Shown here one piece after another: positions 8,301 through 13,824 of a DNA stretch of 13,824 nt. The notes under the pieces were generated by a model. It was not told the origin of the DNA and searched no databases. It saw nothing but the letters and a program-made list of their open reading frames with translations. The stretch lies in assembly GCA_003024985.2 (NCBI GenBank), contig PXIH01S0006222.1; one strand, 5' to 3'. Numbering within the stretch: position 1 is the stretch's first letter; each line of letters starts with the position of its first letter. The position numbers were made by a program, and so were the translations under genes. The stretch comes from Euperipatoides rowelli (lineage: Eukaryota; Onychophora; Udeonychophora; Euonychophora; Peripatopsidae).

Positions 8301-9793
8301 TGTAACTAAAAAGTCCAAAAATTAACAATGCTGTAACAAATAGCATCAGAGCGGTACACACTCTTTGGATTGAGATTTGTCGATGCAGCCCCAGAATTAA
8401 ATAAATAAATACAAAACTCGCCAACAAAGTGAGACCCAAAAGCATGTATGCAAAGGTCTTAATAAAAATCATGCATGCATGTAGCTTACGGTAATTATTT
8501 AACTAAACTTTTTTAAAATCATCTTAAACTTTATATCCTATAGAAACTGAGAAAGAACAATCGACATATGAATATATTTACTTCTATATATTATTAAAAT
8601 AAATTTTATATTCATAATTCTAAAAAAAAAATATTATAAGTTAAGAATGACTTCCACATTTTTTATATAGAGTATGTAATGAACAGAAATGGTGCTTGGC
8701 CATGTCCCCCCCCCCCCTCCCCAAGCTTCATTTTCTTAATGTAGCTAATAGAAAAGTGCACCTCCACTTCCATTCGCTTCCAGATCTATAGTATTATTTT
8801 TATTCATCTCCAATATAACAACTACAGTATGCCGATCAAAAACCTTTTTAATATATGGGAAGAATCTGATGGGTGAATCTTTTTATTTAAAAAAACAACA
8901 ACATAAAAATTGTTTGAAGCGGCACAAATATTTTGATGCGGGCAGTCCCCAGAAACGAGATTATAACTTTAGTACCCTTACAGTATATCTTATTGTTTAA
9001 TAATAATAAATGTTTATGACTTTAAGAAGTAAAATAGTGAATTATTTAGTTTTAATTTTTTTTTTTACTGATCTACTTTAATATTGTTACATCATTTAAT
9101 AATAATAACTAGTACTGATAATACTGTAATAATAATGCGATATAAAGATGTACTTTCTTTTTTTTTACGGATATTTTTCTGCAGCCCGGTGAAATTTTTC
9201 CATGAACCAGTACCGGTCCATGGACAGGTGGTTGGGTAACACTGTACTACAGTTTATATGCAGTATATAGTATATTTAAATTTATACATGACATAAATAG
9301 TAATAAAAAGGTTTATCGATTTTTTATTAATATTCAATTATTTTTCCAAGGATTGGACACCTAACCATTAATCAAATTTAATTTTTTTATTTAAAGATAA
9401 ATAACGTTACTTTTTCCATTGCCTATAAAATATTTTTTTCCTTCTTTGCCCTTTGGTATTTAAGAATTTTCTTGACTTAAAGTAAAGAATTAAAAAATAT
9501 TTTGTATTGATGATTCATGACACTTTTCAATTGTTTTTTTTCCTGATGTTTTTATTAATTATATTTATTTATTTATTCTAGCTCTTATTTGAGAGGAATC
9601 TCAAAATAAAATCTAGGCCTAATGTATTTATATACTATATTTTCAATTGTCTTATAGTGAGGAGCATGTTCATTCAAACTCAAGATACTCCCAATCCTAA
9701 CAGTTTGAAGTTTTTACCTGGTTGTCAGGTATTAGAATCAGGAACCAAAGATATTCCTTCTGCTTCTGCAGCTTTTTGCTCCCCATTAGCCAA
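2300..9793 (+). CDS. NFU1: NFU1 iron-sulfur cluster scaffold/carrier, 5' part (join 2300-2364, 7984-8099, 9658-9793)
   Basis: Known role: NFU1 is a mitochondrial matrix protein that carries a [4Fe-4S] cluster to clients such as lipoyl synthase and respiratory complex II. Its C-terminal NifU-like domain binds the cluster through a CxxC motif, and the N-terminal Nfu_N domain is structural. Seen: three exons join without a frame break (splice phases 2 and 1) to give 105 codons plus two bases. Residues 1-20 ([19 protein letters not shown]...) lack acidic residues and are Arg-rich, as in mitochondrial presequences. From residue 62 the block [20 protein letters not shown] matches the start of animal Nfu_N domains, followed by the conserved AAFCSPLAK region. 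The start codon has a strong context (A at -3, G at +4). The remaining exons, including the CxxC, are not in the window, so intron 3 exceeds 4 kb. No internal stops, so probably functional. Confidence 0.94.
2540..3598 (-). pseudogene. LINE ORF2 reverse transcriptase relic, palm to C-terminus and 3' end
   Basis: Seen: on the minus strand, 3592-3386 encodes the RT motif [16 protein letters not shown] and, further on, LYSHDV (3499-3488) where LINE RTs have the catalytic (F/Y)ADD. The first catalytic Asp is therefore His and the enzyme would be dead. Leftward, several frames in turn give later LINE landmarks: a KYLGV-like KILGVMI (about 3270), a LEYC-like LKYCDV (about 3115), AARIIT (about 3045), [12 protein letters not shown] (about 2915) and a final [18 protein letters not shown] (about 2765). 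Several frameshifts and stops separate them. The copy appears cut at its 5' end near 3598, where an oppositely oriented LINE begins. The 3' end probably lies near 2530-2550, where a stem-loop and TATCTATCTA (minus strand) occur. Inferred: a 5'-truncated, long-dead insertion in NFU1 intron 1. Confidence 0.8.
2554..2585 (-). repeat. Stem-loop at the 3' end of the minus-strand LINE
   Basis: Outer arms GGATCT/AGATCC (2554-2559 and 2580-2585) enclose an inner CACC/GGTG stem with an AAAAA loop (TTTTT on the minus strand). It sits just inside the inferred LINE 3' end. Several LINE clades use a 3' hairpin for template recognition, so that role is plausible but inferred. Confidence 0.5.
3600..3859 (+). 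pseudogene. LINE ORF2 C-terminal relic, plus strand
   Basis: Seen: from about 3600 the plus strand reads [14 protein letters not shown], then [27 protein letters not shown] and, after a frame change near 3800-3815, [16 protein letters not shown] followed by TAG at 3857-3859. These are the successive blocks of the C-terminal domain of CR1/L2-like LINE ORF2 (RRLRGDLIEVFK, RGHxFKL, FFSNRVVxLWN, VNxFKNxLD). The Trp of the LWN block is lost. The 90 bases before 3600 are in frame but are antisense of the opposing RT copy, so the element starts at the junction. Inferred: the 3' part of a second LINE, 5'-truncated, with its UTR running to the A10 tract at 4189-4198. Confidence 0.75.
3860..4198 (+). 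other. Probable 3' UTR and A-tail of the plus-strand LINE
   Basis: Non-coding sequence between the ORF2 stop and a run of ten A at 4189-4198. It contains CTTAACCTAACCTAC (about 4024-4038). The extent is inferred from the A-tract, and no target-site duplication was identified. Confidence 0.4.
4209..4724. mobile_element. Foldback/MITE-like element with about 200-base inverted arms
   Basis: Seen: the segment from 4216 (AACAAGCACAACTTATAAAT) to about 4419 is the imperfect reverse complement of about 4464-4682 (ending ATTTATAAGTTGTTCTTGTT), with a 44-base centre. Conserved inner blocks include TTTCCTGAAAATTTATAATT and its complement. Outside the arms, TA-CAGTG on the left (4207-4213) and CACTG-TA on the right (4720-4726) could be terminal motifs with TA target duplications, as in Tc1/mariner derivatives. 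That would imply the left arm lost about 30 bases. A transcript through this region would fold into a long hairpin. Inferred: a dead, non-autonomous transposon. The inverted repeat is certain; the class is not. Confidence 0.75.
4984..5080 (+). pseudogene. LINE ORF2 C-terminal relic, copy A
   Basis: One frame reads WNGLP, stop, KVVEVKT. After a one-base shift it continues [17 protein letters not shown] and a stop at 5078-5080. This is the extreme C-terminus of a LINE ORF2 (WNxLPxxVVxxxxxxSFKxxLDxF). It is followed within about 60 bases by a related copy. Confidence 0.65.
5139..5264 (+). pseudogene. LINE ORF2 C-terminal relic, copy B
   Basis: An uninterrupted frame reads [19 protein letters not shown], then [12 protein letters not shown], and ends with TAA at 5262-5264. 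It aligns with copy A (LP-KV-EV---SFKH-L--F-DGL). Either two insertions of one family or a duplication. Both copies lack upstream RT. Confidence 0.7.
5381..5390. repeat. Poly-C tract in a pyrimidine-rich stretch
   Basis: Ten C inside CTCCCCCTC...TGCCCTCATTGACAG. With CTAAC upstream it looks like a splice acceptor, but no coding exon follows. Confidence 0.8.
5552..5867. repeat. Diverged tandem duplication, two copies
   Basis: Copy 1 (5552-5700) and copy 2 (5701-5867) share TTTAAGGATxGAAAGA, GGATTATAGTATGGA, AAAGTAGTGATGCAA, TTGCCTTCAC and ACAACCTCAA in the same order. Copy 2 is about 18 bases longer through small insertions. No open frame spans the unit, and I do not recognise its origin. Confidence 0.85.
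5944..6358 (+). pseudogene. Broken coding remnant of unrecognised protein
   Basis: Seen: [20 protein letters not shown] begins at 5944. After a frameshift near 6012-6020 another frame gives [20 protein letters not shown], then [16 protein letters not shown], and continues through stops at 6134, 6149 and 6209 with [14 protein letters not shown] and [12 protein letters not shown]. The acidic/basic mix and low Phe/Asn/Lys-homopolymer content differ from random AT-rich translation, so I read it as a decayed coding sequence with one frameshift and three stops. The frame runs into the left end of the TIR element at 6304. The family is not recognised: it could be a transposon protein or a processed pseudogene. 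Confidence 0.4.
6304..7422. mobile_element. Non-autonomous DNA transposon, 1.1 kb, 31-base TIRs
   Basis: Seen: TATGGGTCATTTT-C-ACAACACTTG at 6304, extending to 6334, is repeated in reverse complement at 7392-7422 with one mismatch in 31 bases. Both ends are flanked by TA (6302-6303 and 7423-7424), consistent with a TA target duplication as in Tc1/mariner-like elements, although TA is common here. The interior has no long ORF. It contains GTCCC(C)TAACC and short inverted pieces such as CAGCTCTGTTACCTCAACT against AGTTGAGAGTAAATAGTAAC. A short frame [12 protein letters not shown] (6787-6822) resembles the start of THAP-type zinc fingers, which some transposases carry. Confidence 0.8.
7604..7800 (-). 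mobile_element. tRNA-derived SINE
   Basis: Seen on the minus strand: a 67-base tRNA-like head (7796-7730) has GGTGGGC/G-CCACC ends that pair as an acceptor stem, a box A-like GCGAGTGGTTTAGGC and a box B GTTCGATCC. A body of about 110 bases without tRNA similarity follows, then an A15 tail (T at 7604-7618 on the plus strand). Head, body and A-tail is the SINE plan, and such elements are transcribed by RNA polymerase III and mobilised by LINE enzymes. The head is most like Ser/Leu-type tRNA. The short head and imperfect anticodon arm argue against a functional tRNA. No target-site duplication was found. Confidence 0.72.
7984..8099 (+). CDS. NFU1: NFU1 exon 2
   Basis: Preceded by a T-run and TTTTCAG acceptor, ended by AATG|GTAAGT. 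The frame fixed by exon 1 is open across all 116 bases, encoding [20 protein letters not shown] and then [18 protein letters not shown]. This is the poorly conserved linker before the Nfu_N domain, as in other animal NFU1 precursors. Two other frames contain stops. Confidence 0.88.
8287..8472 (-). CDS. Small ORF with two predicted membrane helices
   Basis: A 61-codon minus-strand ORF (ATG at 8472) encodes two hydrophobic helices, about residues 8-28 ([20 protein letters not shown]) and 39-60 ([20 protein letters not shown]), joined by a basic loop [10 protein letters not shown]. Its base composition is less AT-rich than its flanks. The loop and RVCTALML loosely resemble the TM1-TM2 turn of adhesion/secretin-class receptors (R-x-I-x-x-NLCxALLL), but this is an impression from a short hydrophobic match. 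It lies antisense within NFU1 intron 2, with no clear splice sites or promoter. It could be a receptor exon relic or a chance ORF. Confidence 0.3.
   Translation of the reverse strand: MIFIKTFAYMLLGLTLLASFVFIYLILGLHRQISIQRVCTALMLFVTALLIFGLFSYISFL
8706..8717. repeat. Poly-C tract
   Basis: Twelve C followed by TCCCC, in intron 2. Confidence 0.9.
9170..9244 (-). mobile_element. hAT-type transposon terminus
   Basis: Read on the minus strand from 9244, CAGTGTTACCCAACCACC is followed by GTCCATGGACCGGTAC and CACCGGGCTGCAG. This CAGTGTT(T/A)CCCAACC start with an ACCGGT/GGGC-rich subterminal region is typical of hAT-superfamily ends. The opposite terminus is not evident, so the element is truncated or too decayed to trace. 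Eight bases outside the end read TACTACAG, with no confirmed partner. Confidence 0.6.
9658..9793 (+). CDS. NFU1: NFU1 exon 3 (start of Nfu_N domain)
   Basis: Acceptor CTTATAG|TG and donor CCAA|GTATGT. The first two bases complete a GTG codon with exon 2. It encodes [20 protein letters not shown], then [19 protein letters not shown] and CSPLAK, the most conserved part of the N-terminal domain. Animal orthologues continue with a Q-L-F-x-I-x-G-V stretch, which is absent from the rest of the window. Confidence 0.95.
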
Positions 9794-10112
9794 GTATGTA
9801 TTTTATGTGTTGTGTAGAAACAAAAAGTGAAATTTTTAATAAGGGGTACTTTTTTTATATTTATTAAATAAAAAACTTATTATGTACCATAAATTCTAAA
9901 ATTGTACACAAATATATTGTACAGTATGTACTGTGTAAATACCATAACAGTATATTCAATAGCCTTTATACAATATTTGTACCATATTGTATTTGTATAT
10001 TATGCTGTATATAGACAATTTTCTCCAATCCACCATCTAATTCTAAAGTATAAATATAACATCTTTCTATTTAAGATGGTTTTAAGTTAAAATTAGGGCC
10101 TATTACAGTATA

Positions 10113-10369
10113 ACTTATGTATAATGAATAGGGAACACCTGATCTTCTTAAACACTAACATTTTCAAAATTTAAAAAAATACATCTTATTCTTTGAAAAG
10201 AAAAAAACAGTAAAAATTTAGAATAAAAAAAGGTGGAAATTTTTTTTTTTTTTTTTTTTTAATTTTACTGTTTTATTTTTCTATTTTTATAAGAAATTAA
10301 CTGATAAGATGTACTGTATTTTTTTAATCTTGAAAAAAGAAGATTAGGCGATTCCTAATCATACATATA
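10113..10369. mobile_element. Foldback element with about 105-base arms
   Basis: Seen: the left arm (about 10113-10219) is the imperfect reverse complement of the right arm (about 10261-10369). Paired blocks include TGAATAGGGAACACCTGATC against AGATTAGGCGATTCCTAATC, AAAAATACATCTTAT against ATAAGATGTACTGTATTTTT, and ACAGTAAAAATT against AATTTTACTGT. The centre (10220-10260) includes a T21 run (10240-10260). No coding capacity. Probably a MITE or foldback transposon able to form a hairpin. A hAT MITE begins directly beyond its right arm. Confidence 0.7.
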
Positions 10370-10371
10370 AT

Positions 10372-10681
10372 CAGGGCCTTTCAAAGAAATTTGAGACCCG
10401 GGGAAAATTATATTTTTGAGGCCCTTGAAAATTGAAAAATGGGAAAATGTAATTTTGATAAGCTTTTTTTTTTTTTGGTTATGAATATTTTGATAAGCTT
10501 TTTTTTTTGATGGATGTATTGATTACATAAAGTTAGTTACGAATATTTTGATAAGCTTTTTTGTGGCAGTGTGAACATTTTGTTAAACAGATCGGGACCC
10601 TTAATAAAAATAATTGAGGCCCTAAATTTTGAGACCCAGGGACTACAGCCCCTCTTCACCCCCCTACCTCTGATACCCCTG
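10372..10681. mobile_element. hAT-type MITE with perfect 8-bp target-site duplication
   Basis: Seen: CATATAAT occurs immediately before (10364-10371) and after (10682-10689) a 310-base segment starting CAGGGCC and ending ACCCCTG. An 8-bp duplication with CAGGG...CCCTG termini defines the hAT superfamily. Subterminal blocks TTTGAGACCC (10390 and 10628) and GAGGCCCT (10418 and 10616) recur in the same direction. Inside, TTTTGATAAGCTTTTTT occurs three times (about 10453, 10488 and 10546). There is no coding capacity, so it is non-autonomous. The intact duplication suggests a fairly young insertion. Confidence 0.85.
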
Positions 10682-10789
10682 CATATAATTATTAAAGTCA
10701 TCTTATATTACCTTTTTTTAGTGGGGAGCATTGTAGTTTAACGCAGTAGGATTTTAGTTACTAGCTGGGTGAACTAATGCTGAATCTTG

Positions 10790-11880
10790 AGGCACTACTG
10801 CCCATGGACATTGGACATTACCTCTGTATATGTCCATGTTTCTTAAAAGCAGCACAACTATGACTGCTCGCCTTTTTTTAATAACTATGGTAATAGTTTG
10901 CATTGAGTTATCGTTAGTTTGAATTATCCCTGCATTGGAGCACAACCACGTTTTACTATTTTACCAAGGGGAGCATTGATCTTACTGGAACTGGCCTGTC
11001 TATTTTATGAGTTTCAAACTCCTCCCTTAGTTGATCAAATTAATCATTAAGTGTCAGCTCCATAGTTTTCTCAGGCTTCACTGTATGTACCATTATTCTA
11101 AGGGTACCTATAGCCTTATAATGTTCCTCAATTTCAAGGACAACATTTCACTGCTTCCTTGAAAATTCTGGGTGCATGCTTTAGCCTAATATCGAGGCTA
11201 ATGGCAGTAACTAATCCTTCCTTAAATTATGATAATATAAAATTCTCCCTCATTTCCCTATTTAATTTTTGTCCTAGTCATTGGCCAAATGTTTCTGAAG
11301 TTGCCCAAGTCTGCATAATACAAATACAACATTGGGTTTGAGCTTTTCGAGAGAATTTTTACTCCAGTACCTATTTCAATAAGCTAGGAGTCCAGTGTTG
11401 TTCTCGGACCATTTCTAAAAATACATCTAACCAACGTTCATATTCAATTCTGTCAGCTGGATCAGCATTGAACATAGGTCCTATTGAATAAGTGTATTCA
11501 GGGTAACAGGGTTAATATAGTCGAAGGGGAGGGAATGGTCGCTCTTGTAACTATAGGAGTTATTTCATTTCCCATCCTAGCATTATCATTTTAAGAGTTA
11601 AATGTAACAGCTGGCCTGGAACTACAAAAATAGGCAAAATATGATGGAGCAGAAACATTAATGGACAGGTGCATGGCTAACTTTATTCCCTAACTAACTA
11701 TTTCTCACCATTGTAGTCTGTCTTTAGATTATCAAAAGCTGTCTGCATACCAAAATTGGTGTAACAACAGGTGACAAAATTAATGGAGGCGTTTATATTA
11801 TTGGGGTAGGTGATTCACCATCCCCTACATACATGGGACTAAGCCCATTATTATCATTGTCTACCACTATAAAAGAAATT
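10790..11880 (-). pseudogene. Decayed gag-like gene of an LTR retroelement
   Basis: Seen: several minus-strand frames in sequence give protein-like blocks: a Pro-rich N-terminal portion (about 11870-11540), then EYERWLDVFLEM (about 11446-11410), then KEGLVTAISLDIRLKHAPRI (about 11222-11163), then REEFETHKIDRPVPV (about 11020-10985). Near the end is a C-x2-F-x4-H-x4-C array with HGHIQR (10856-10812), shaped like a CCHC zinc knuckle with its second Cys replaced. Frameshifts and many stops interrupt it. Known: Gag proteins form the particle shell and bind RNA through the knuckle. Inferred: an ancient, non-functional gag on the strand opposite NFU1. No pol follows, and no flanking LTR pair was seen. 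The family (Ty3-like, BEL-like or retroviral) is undecided. Confidence 0.55.
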
Positions 11881-12079
11881 GAGAAGTTTATCAGAAAAAA
11901 ATATTTATAGTATATTTTAAACATTTTCACTTTGAAATTGACTATTTTTGGTGAATGGCTATCTTTCAACTATAACTGGATAAAGATTTATTCATGGCAG
12001 AAAAAAAATGTTTTTTTGGCAAAATATAATTTGTTGGAACTCGTACAAATCCGTCTTTACATATGCATTAGGCTATATG

Positions 12080-12095
12080 TACAGTATATACTGTA
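12080..12095. repeat. Perfect 16-base palindrome TACAGTATATACTGTA
   Basis: Self-complementary across its whole length. A near-palindromic relative, GTACAGTATGTACTGT, lies at 9919-9934. One of many TACAGTA/TACTGTA words in the window; function unknown. Confidence 0.9.
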
Positions 12096-12308
12096 TATAT
12101 CTTGAAAATAATATTTTCATCAAAGTCTCAAGGGACTAGTAGTCAAACCTAGAGTTTGCTTAGTCATGACAAATGTAGCCTAGTCTTAGATTTTATTCAT
12201 AAAGCCATAGCCTAGTAATTACCATGTTAACAGTTAGCACTGGAGTTTCGACATAATTTTTCCTTTTAAATAATTTAACTTAGAATAATTTTTGTTATAA
12301 CCAGAAGA

Positions 12309-12321
12309 CCCCCCCCCCCCC
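12309..12321. repeat. Poly-C tract
   Basis: Thirteen C followed by TCCTTCTTTTCC. The third long C-run in the window, all on the same strand. Confidence 0.9.
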
Positions 12322-13209
12322 TCCTTCTTTTCCTTTTAAACTTAAATTAGATGCTTTTTTTTTTAAATAAATAGTTTAAAAAAATTTATCCTACTCGATT
12401 TCGACCGAATGATATCATTCATTAAAGAAATAATGGTGAGGATATCATAATGATTGTTCTTAAATATTATTTCAGATATTAATGTTCATAGTTAGGAAAT
12501 TATGGTATTGACTGATTGTTACTTTTAATTTGCGAACATGTTTTGTAATTTCCTGTCAATTGATATAGTTATAATTCTTTATAATTGTATAAATGTTTTT
12601 TGACGAATATATAAATTATTCATGTTTGTTATACCCTATGTCTATTAAAGTCATAAAGTTGTATATTAACAGAATTGTTAAAACTGTATGGTTATTATAA
12701 TATTTTAATATTGTTCCATATCACTAATACTGTATACTCAAATTTGCTATACTGTATGTTTTTATATAGTATCGTACCATATAAATTCATTAACTAGAGT
12801 ATATACCGTGCATAATGTAATGTAATTGTTGTTTTCAAAGATGAGGATCTTTTAATAAATTTTAGAATAATGATTAAATATTTAAAATATAAATTTAAAA
12901 GAGTCTGTAATCAGACTGAATATATTTGTTTTGTTTTTATAGAGGCTAGACTTTAGTTCAAAAGGAGAGAGCAATAAAAGATTTCCGTACAACTGATAAC
13001 AGTCAGCATGTGAGCCCACAAGTTTCTTTGGAAACAATTATCATCTCCCGTCTAGTTAGCTCCTCTCACTAAAACTTTAATGAAACTCTCCAACCTTAGT
13101 TAGACAGTTTGAGTCAATCATCAAACCTGCTAAGTGTTTAGAACAGTTGAGAGATCGTTTATCGGAGAACAACAATAAAAACACTTTTTCATTATTTTAA
13201 AAATTATAA

Positions 13210-13602
13210 CATCTAGAGCTTCGCTCTTTTCACAATTTTAATTCATTTTTACTGCCTTCTCCAATATTTCATAAAATATTTGTATTTTTTTCTTGTGATG
13301 AGTCATGTCTACCCCCCTCTGAGCTATACAATATGTTTCAACTACAGGATGGTACCGTTATAGGGAATTCCCCTCAACCTCCTAGGATCGAGTATATTTT
13401 AAAATATCAACAAAAGTTCAATTTAAACAAGAATTTAAACATGATTGGAGATAGTGATATAATTTATTCATCATTTTTAATGCGCTCTCCTTTGATTTTT
13501 TATGATCAATTAAAATTGGAACCTTTTCACCAAAAGCAGTATTTTTATAAATTTAAATATTATAAAAAGAAGAACTTGAATTTTATTCTCTCTCAATTCT
13601 AA
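13210..13602 (+). CDS. Unrecognised open frame, possible gene fragment
   Basis: An open frame runs from 13210 to TAA at 13600-13602. The first ATG is at 13333 and gives 89 residues. The start (FQLQDGTVIGNSPQPPRIEY) is compositionally richer than random AT-rich translation. The end is Lys/Tyr/Phe/Asn-heavy (QYFYKFKYYKKKNLNFILSQ), which AT bias alone could produce. TTTCAACTACAG at 13336-13347 looks like a splice acceptor, but the phase-2 continuation of NFU1 through it hits a stop at once, so it is not the next NFU1 exon. No domain, signal peptide or membrane helix is recognised. It may be part of a mobile element, as a possible transposon end follows within 60 bases. Confidence 0.3.
   Translation, partial: HLELRSFHNFNSFLLPSPIFHKIFVFFSCDESCLPPSELYNMFQLQDGTVIGNSPQPPRIEYILKYQQKFNLNKNLNMIGDSDIIYSSFLMRSPLIFYDQLKLEPFHQKQYFYKFKYYKKKNLNFILSQF
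13215..13230 (+). repeat. Small stem-loop followed by T-run
   Basis: AGAGC-TTC-GCTCT followed by TTTT. The shape recalls an RNA polymerase III transcript end, but no upstream box A/B was identified. Confidence 0.4.
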
Positions 13603-13655
13603 AACTTTCACACTCGATAAATTTGTTTACTTACAAGCTGTGATGAGCTCCTGAC

Positions 13656-13824
13656 TTAAAGGGGGGGTAAACCCTAAAATAAAATCTAATATGTTACTAC
13701 AAATAAGCTAATAAAATCAGAAAAATAAATAATTCCAAGCAATTAGTTATAATTTGTCATATTTTTATTATTTTTTTCGGGATTATATGCTAATGCGTCA
13801 TTTTTTGGTAAAGCGGCCCTACGT
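13656..13824. mobile_element. Possible TTAA-type DNA transposon end, cut by window edge
   Basis: TTAA at 13656-13659 is followed by AGGGGGGGTAAACCCTAAAA. G-rich ends next to a TTAA target are seen in Kolobok- and piggyBac-like elements. The other end would lie outside the window, so this rests on one terminus. Confidence 0.3.

Larger units (their letters stand above)
11890..12940. other. AT-rich intron sequence without a recognised gene
   Basis: No supported coding region. Holds the 12080-12095 palindrome and a poly-C tract, listed separately, and several TAGGCT/TAGCCT words. Confidence 0.5.

Noticed and set aside
9902-10090. 62-codon plus-strand ORF
   Set aside because: Tyr/Ile-rich translation of AT-rich intron with no domain.
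10754-10945. 63-codon minus-strand ORF
   Set aside because: Out-of-frame shadow overlapping the gag-like relic; the zinc-knuckle frame is a different one.
11159-11341. 60-codon plus-strand ORF
   Set aside because: Antisense of gag-like blocks read on the minus strand.
13336-13400. NFU1 exon 4 after TTTCAACTACAG
   Set aside because: The phase-2 continuation reads a few codons and hits a stop, and the peptide is unlike the conserved QLFxIxGV region.
1-13824. CRISPR array, operon, bacterial origin or prophage
   Set aside because: No spaced direct repeats, ribosome-binding sites or long ORFs; introns and retroelements show eukaryotic nuclear DNA.

Overview
The window is AT-rich metazoan nuclear DNA: introns with GT-AG splice sites, long repeat-filled non-coding stretches, decayed non-LTR retrotransposons, hAT- and TIR-type DNA transposons, a tRNA-derived SINE and an LTR-type gag relic. 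The words TAGGCCTA and TACAGTA/TACTGTA recur throughout. An invertebrate is likely, but the phylum cannot be fixed from this sequence. Nothing looks bacterial, and there is no CRISPR array or operon.

The anchor is the 5' half of NFU1, the mitochondrial iron-sulfur cluster carrier, on the + strand. Three coding exons (2300-2364, 7984-8099, 9658-9793) join in phase (2, then 1, leaving phase 2). They give an Arg-rich mitochondrial presequence followed by the start of the Nfu N-terminal domain. The C-terminal CxxC domain must lie beyond the right edge. About 300 bases upstream, on the minus strand, a second start codon opens a 31-codon first exon (2003-1910) with a clean donor. This suggests a bidirectional promoter shared by NFU1 and a conserved-looking gene I do not recognise.

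The rest is mobile-element sediment. At the left (1-705, minus) is a LINE ORF1 with a PHD-type zinc finger, coiled coil and a degenerate 2A-like motif. NFU1 intron 1 (2365-7983) holds a minus-strand LINE RT fragment head-to-head with a plus-strand LINE 3' end, a large foldback (4209-4724), two consecutive LINE ORF2 C-terminal relics, a diverged tandem duplication, a broken unrecognised protein, a 1.1 kb TIR element and a SINE. Intron 2 carries a small two-helix membrane ORF and a hAT terminus. Intron 3 (9794 onward) holds a foldback with a hAT MITE at its outer edge (perfect 8-bp target duplication), a decayed gag on the minus strand, an unrecognised ORF (13210-13602) and a possible TTAA-type transposon end at the right edge.

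The best candidates for something undescribed are the divergent partner gene, the nested foldback/hAT arrangement, the unrecognised protein relic at 5944-6358 and the ORF at 13210-13602. None is shown to be a new functional system.
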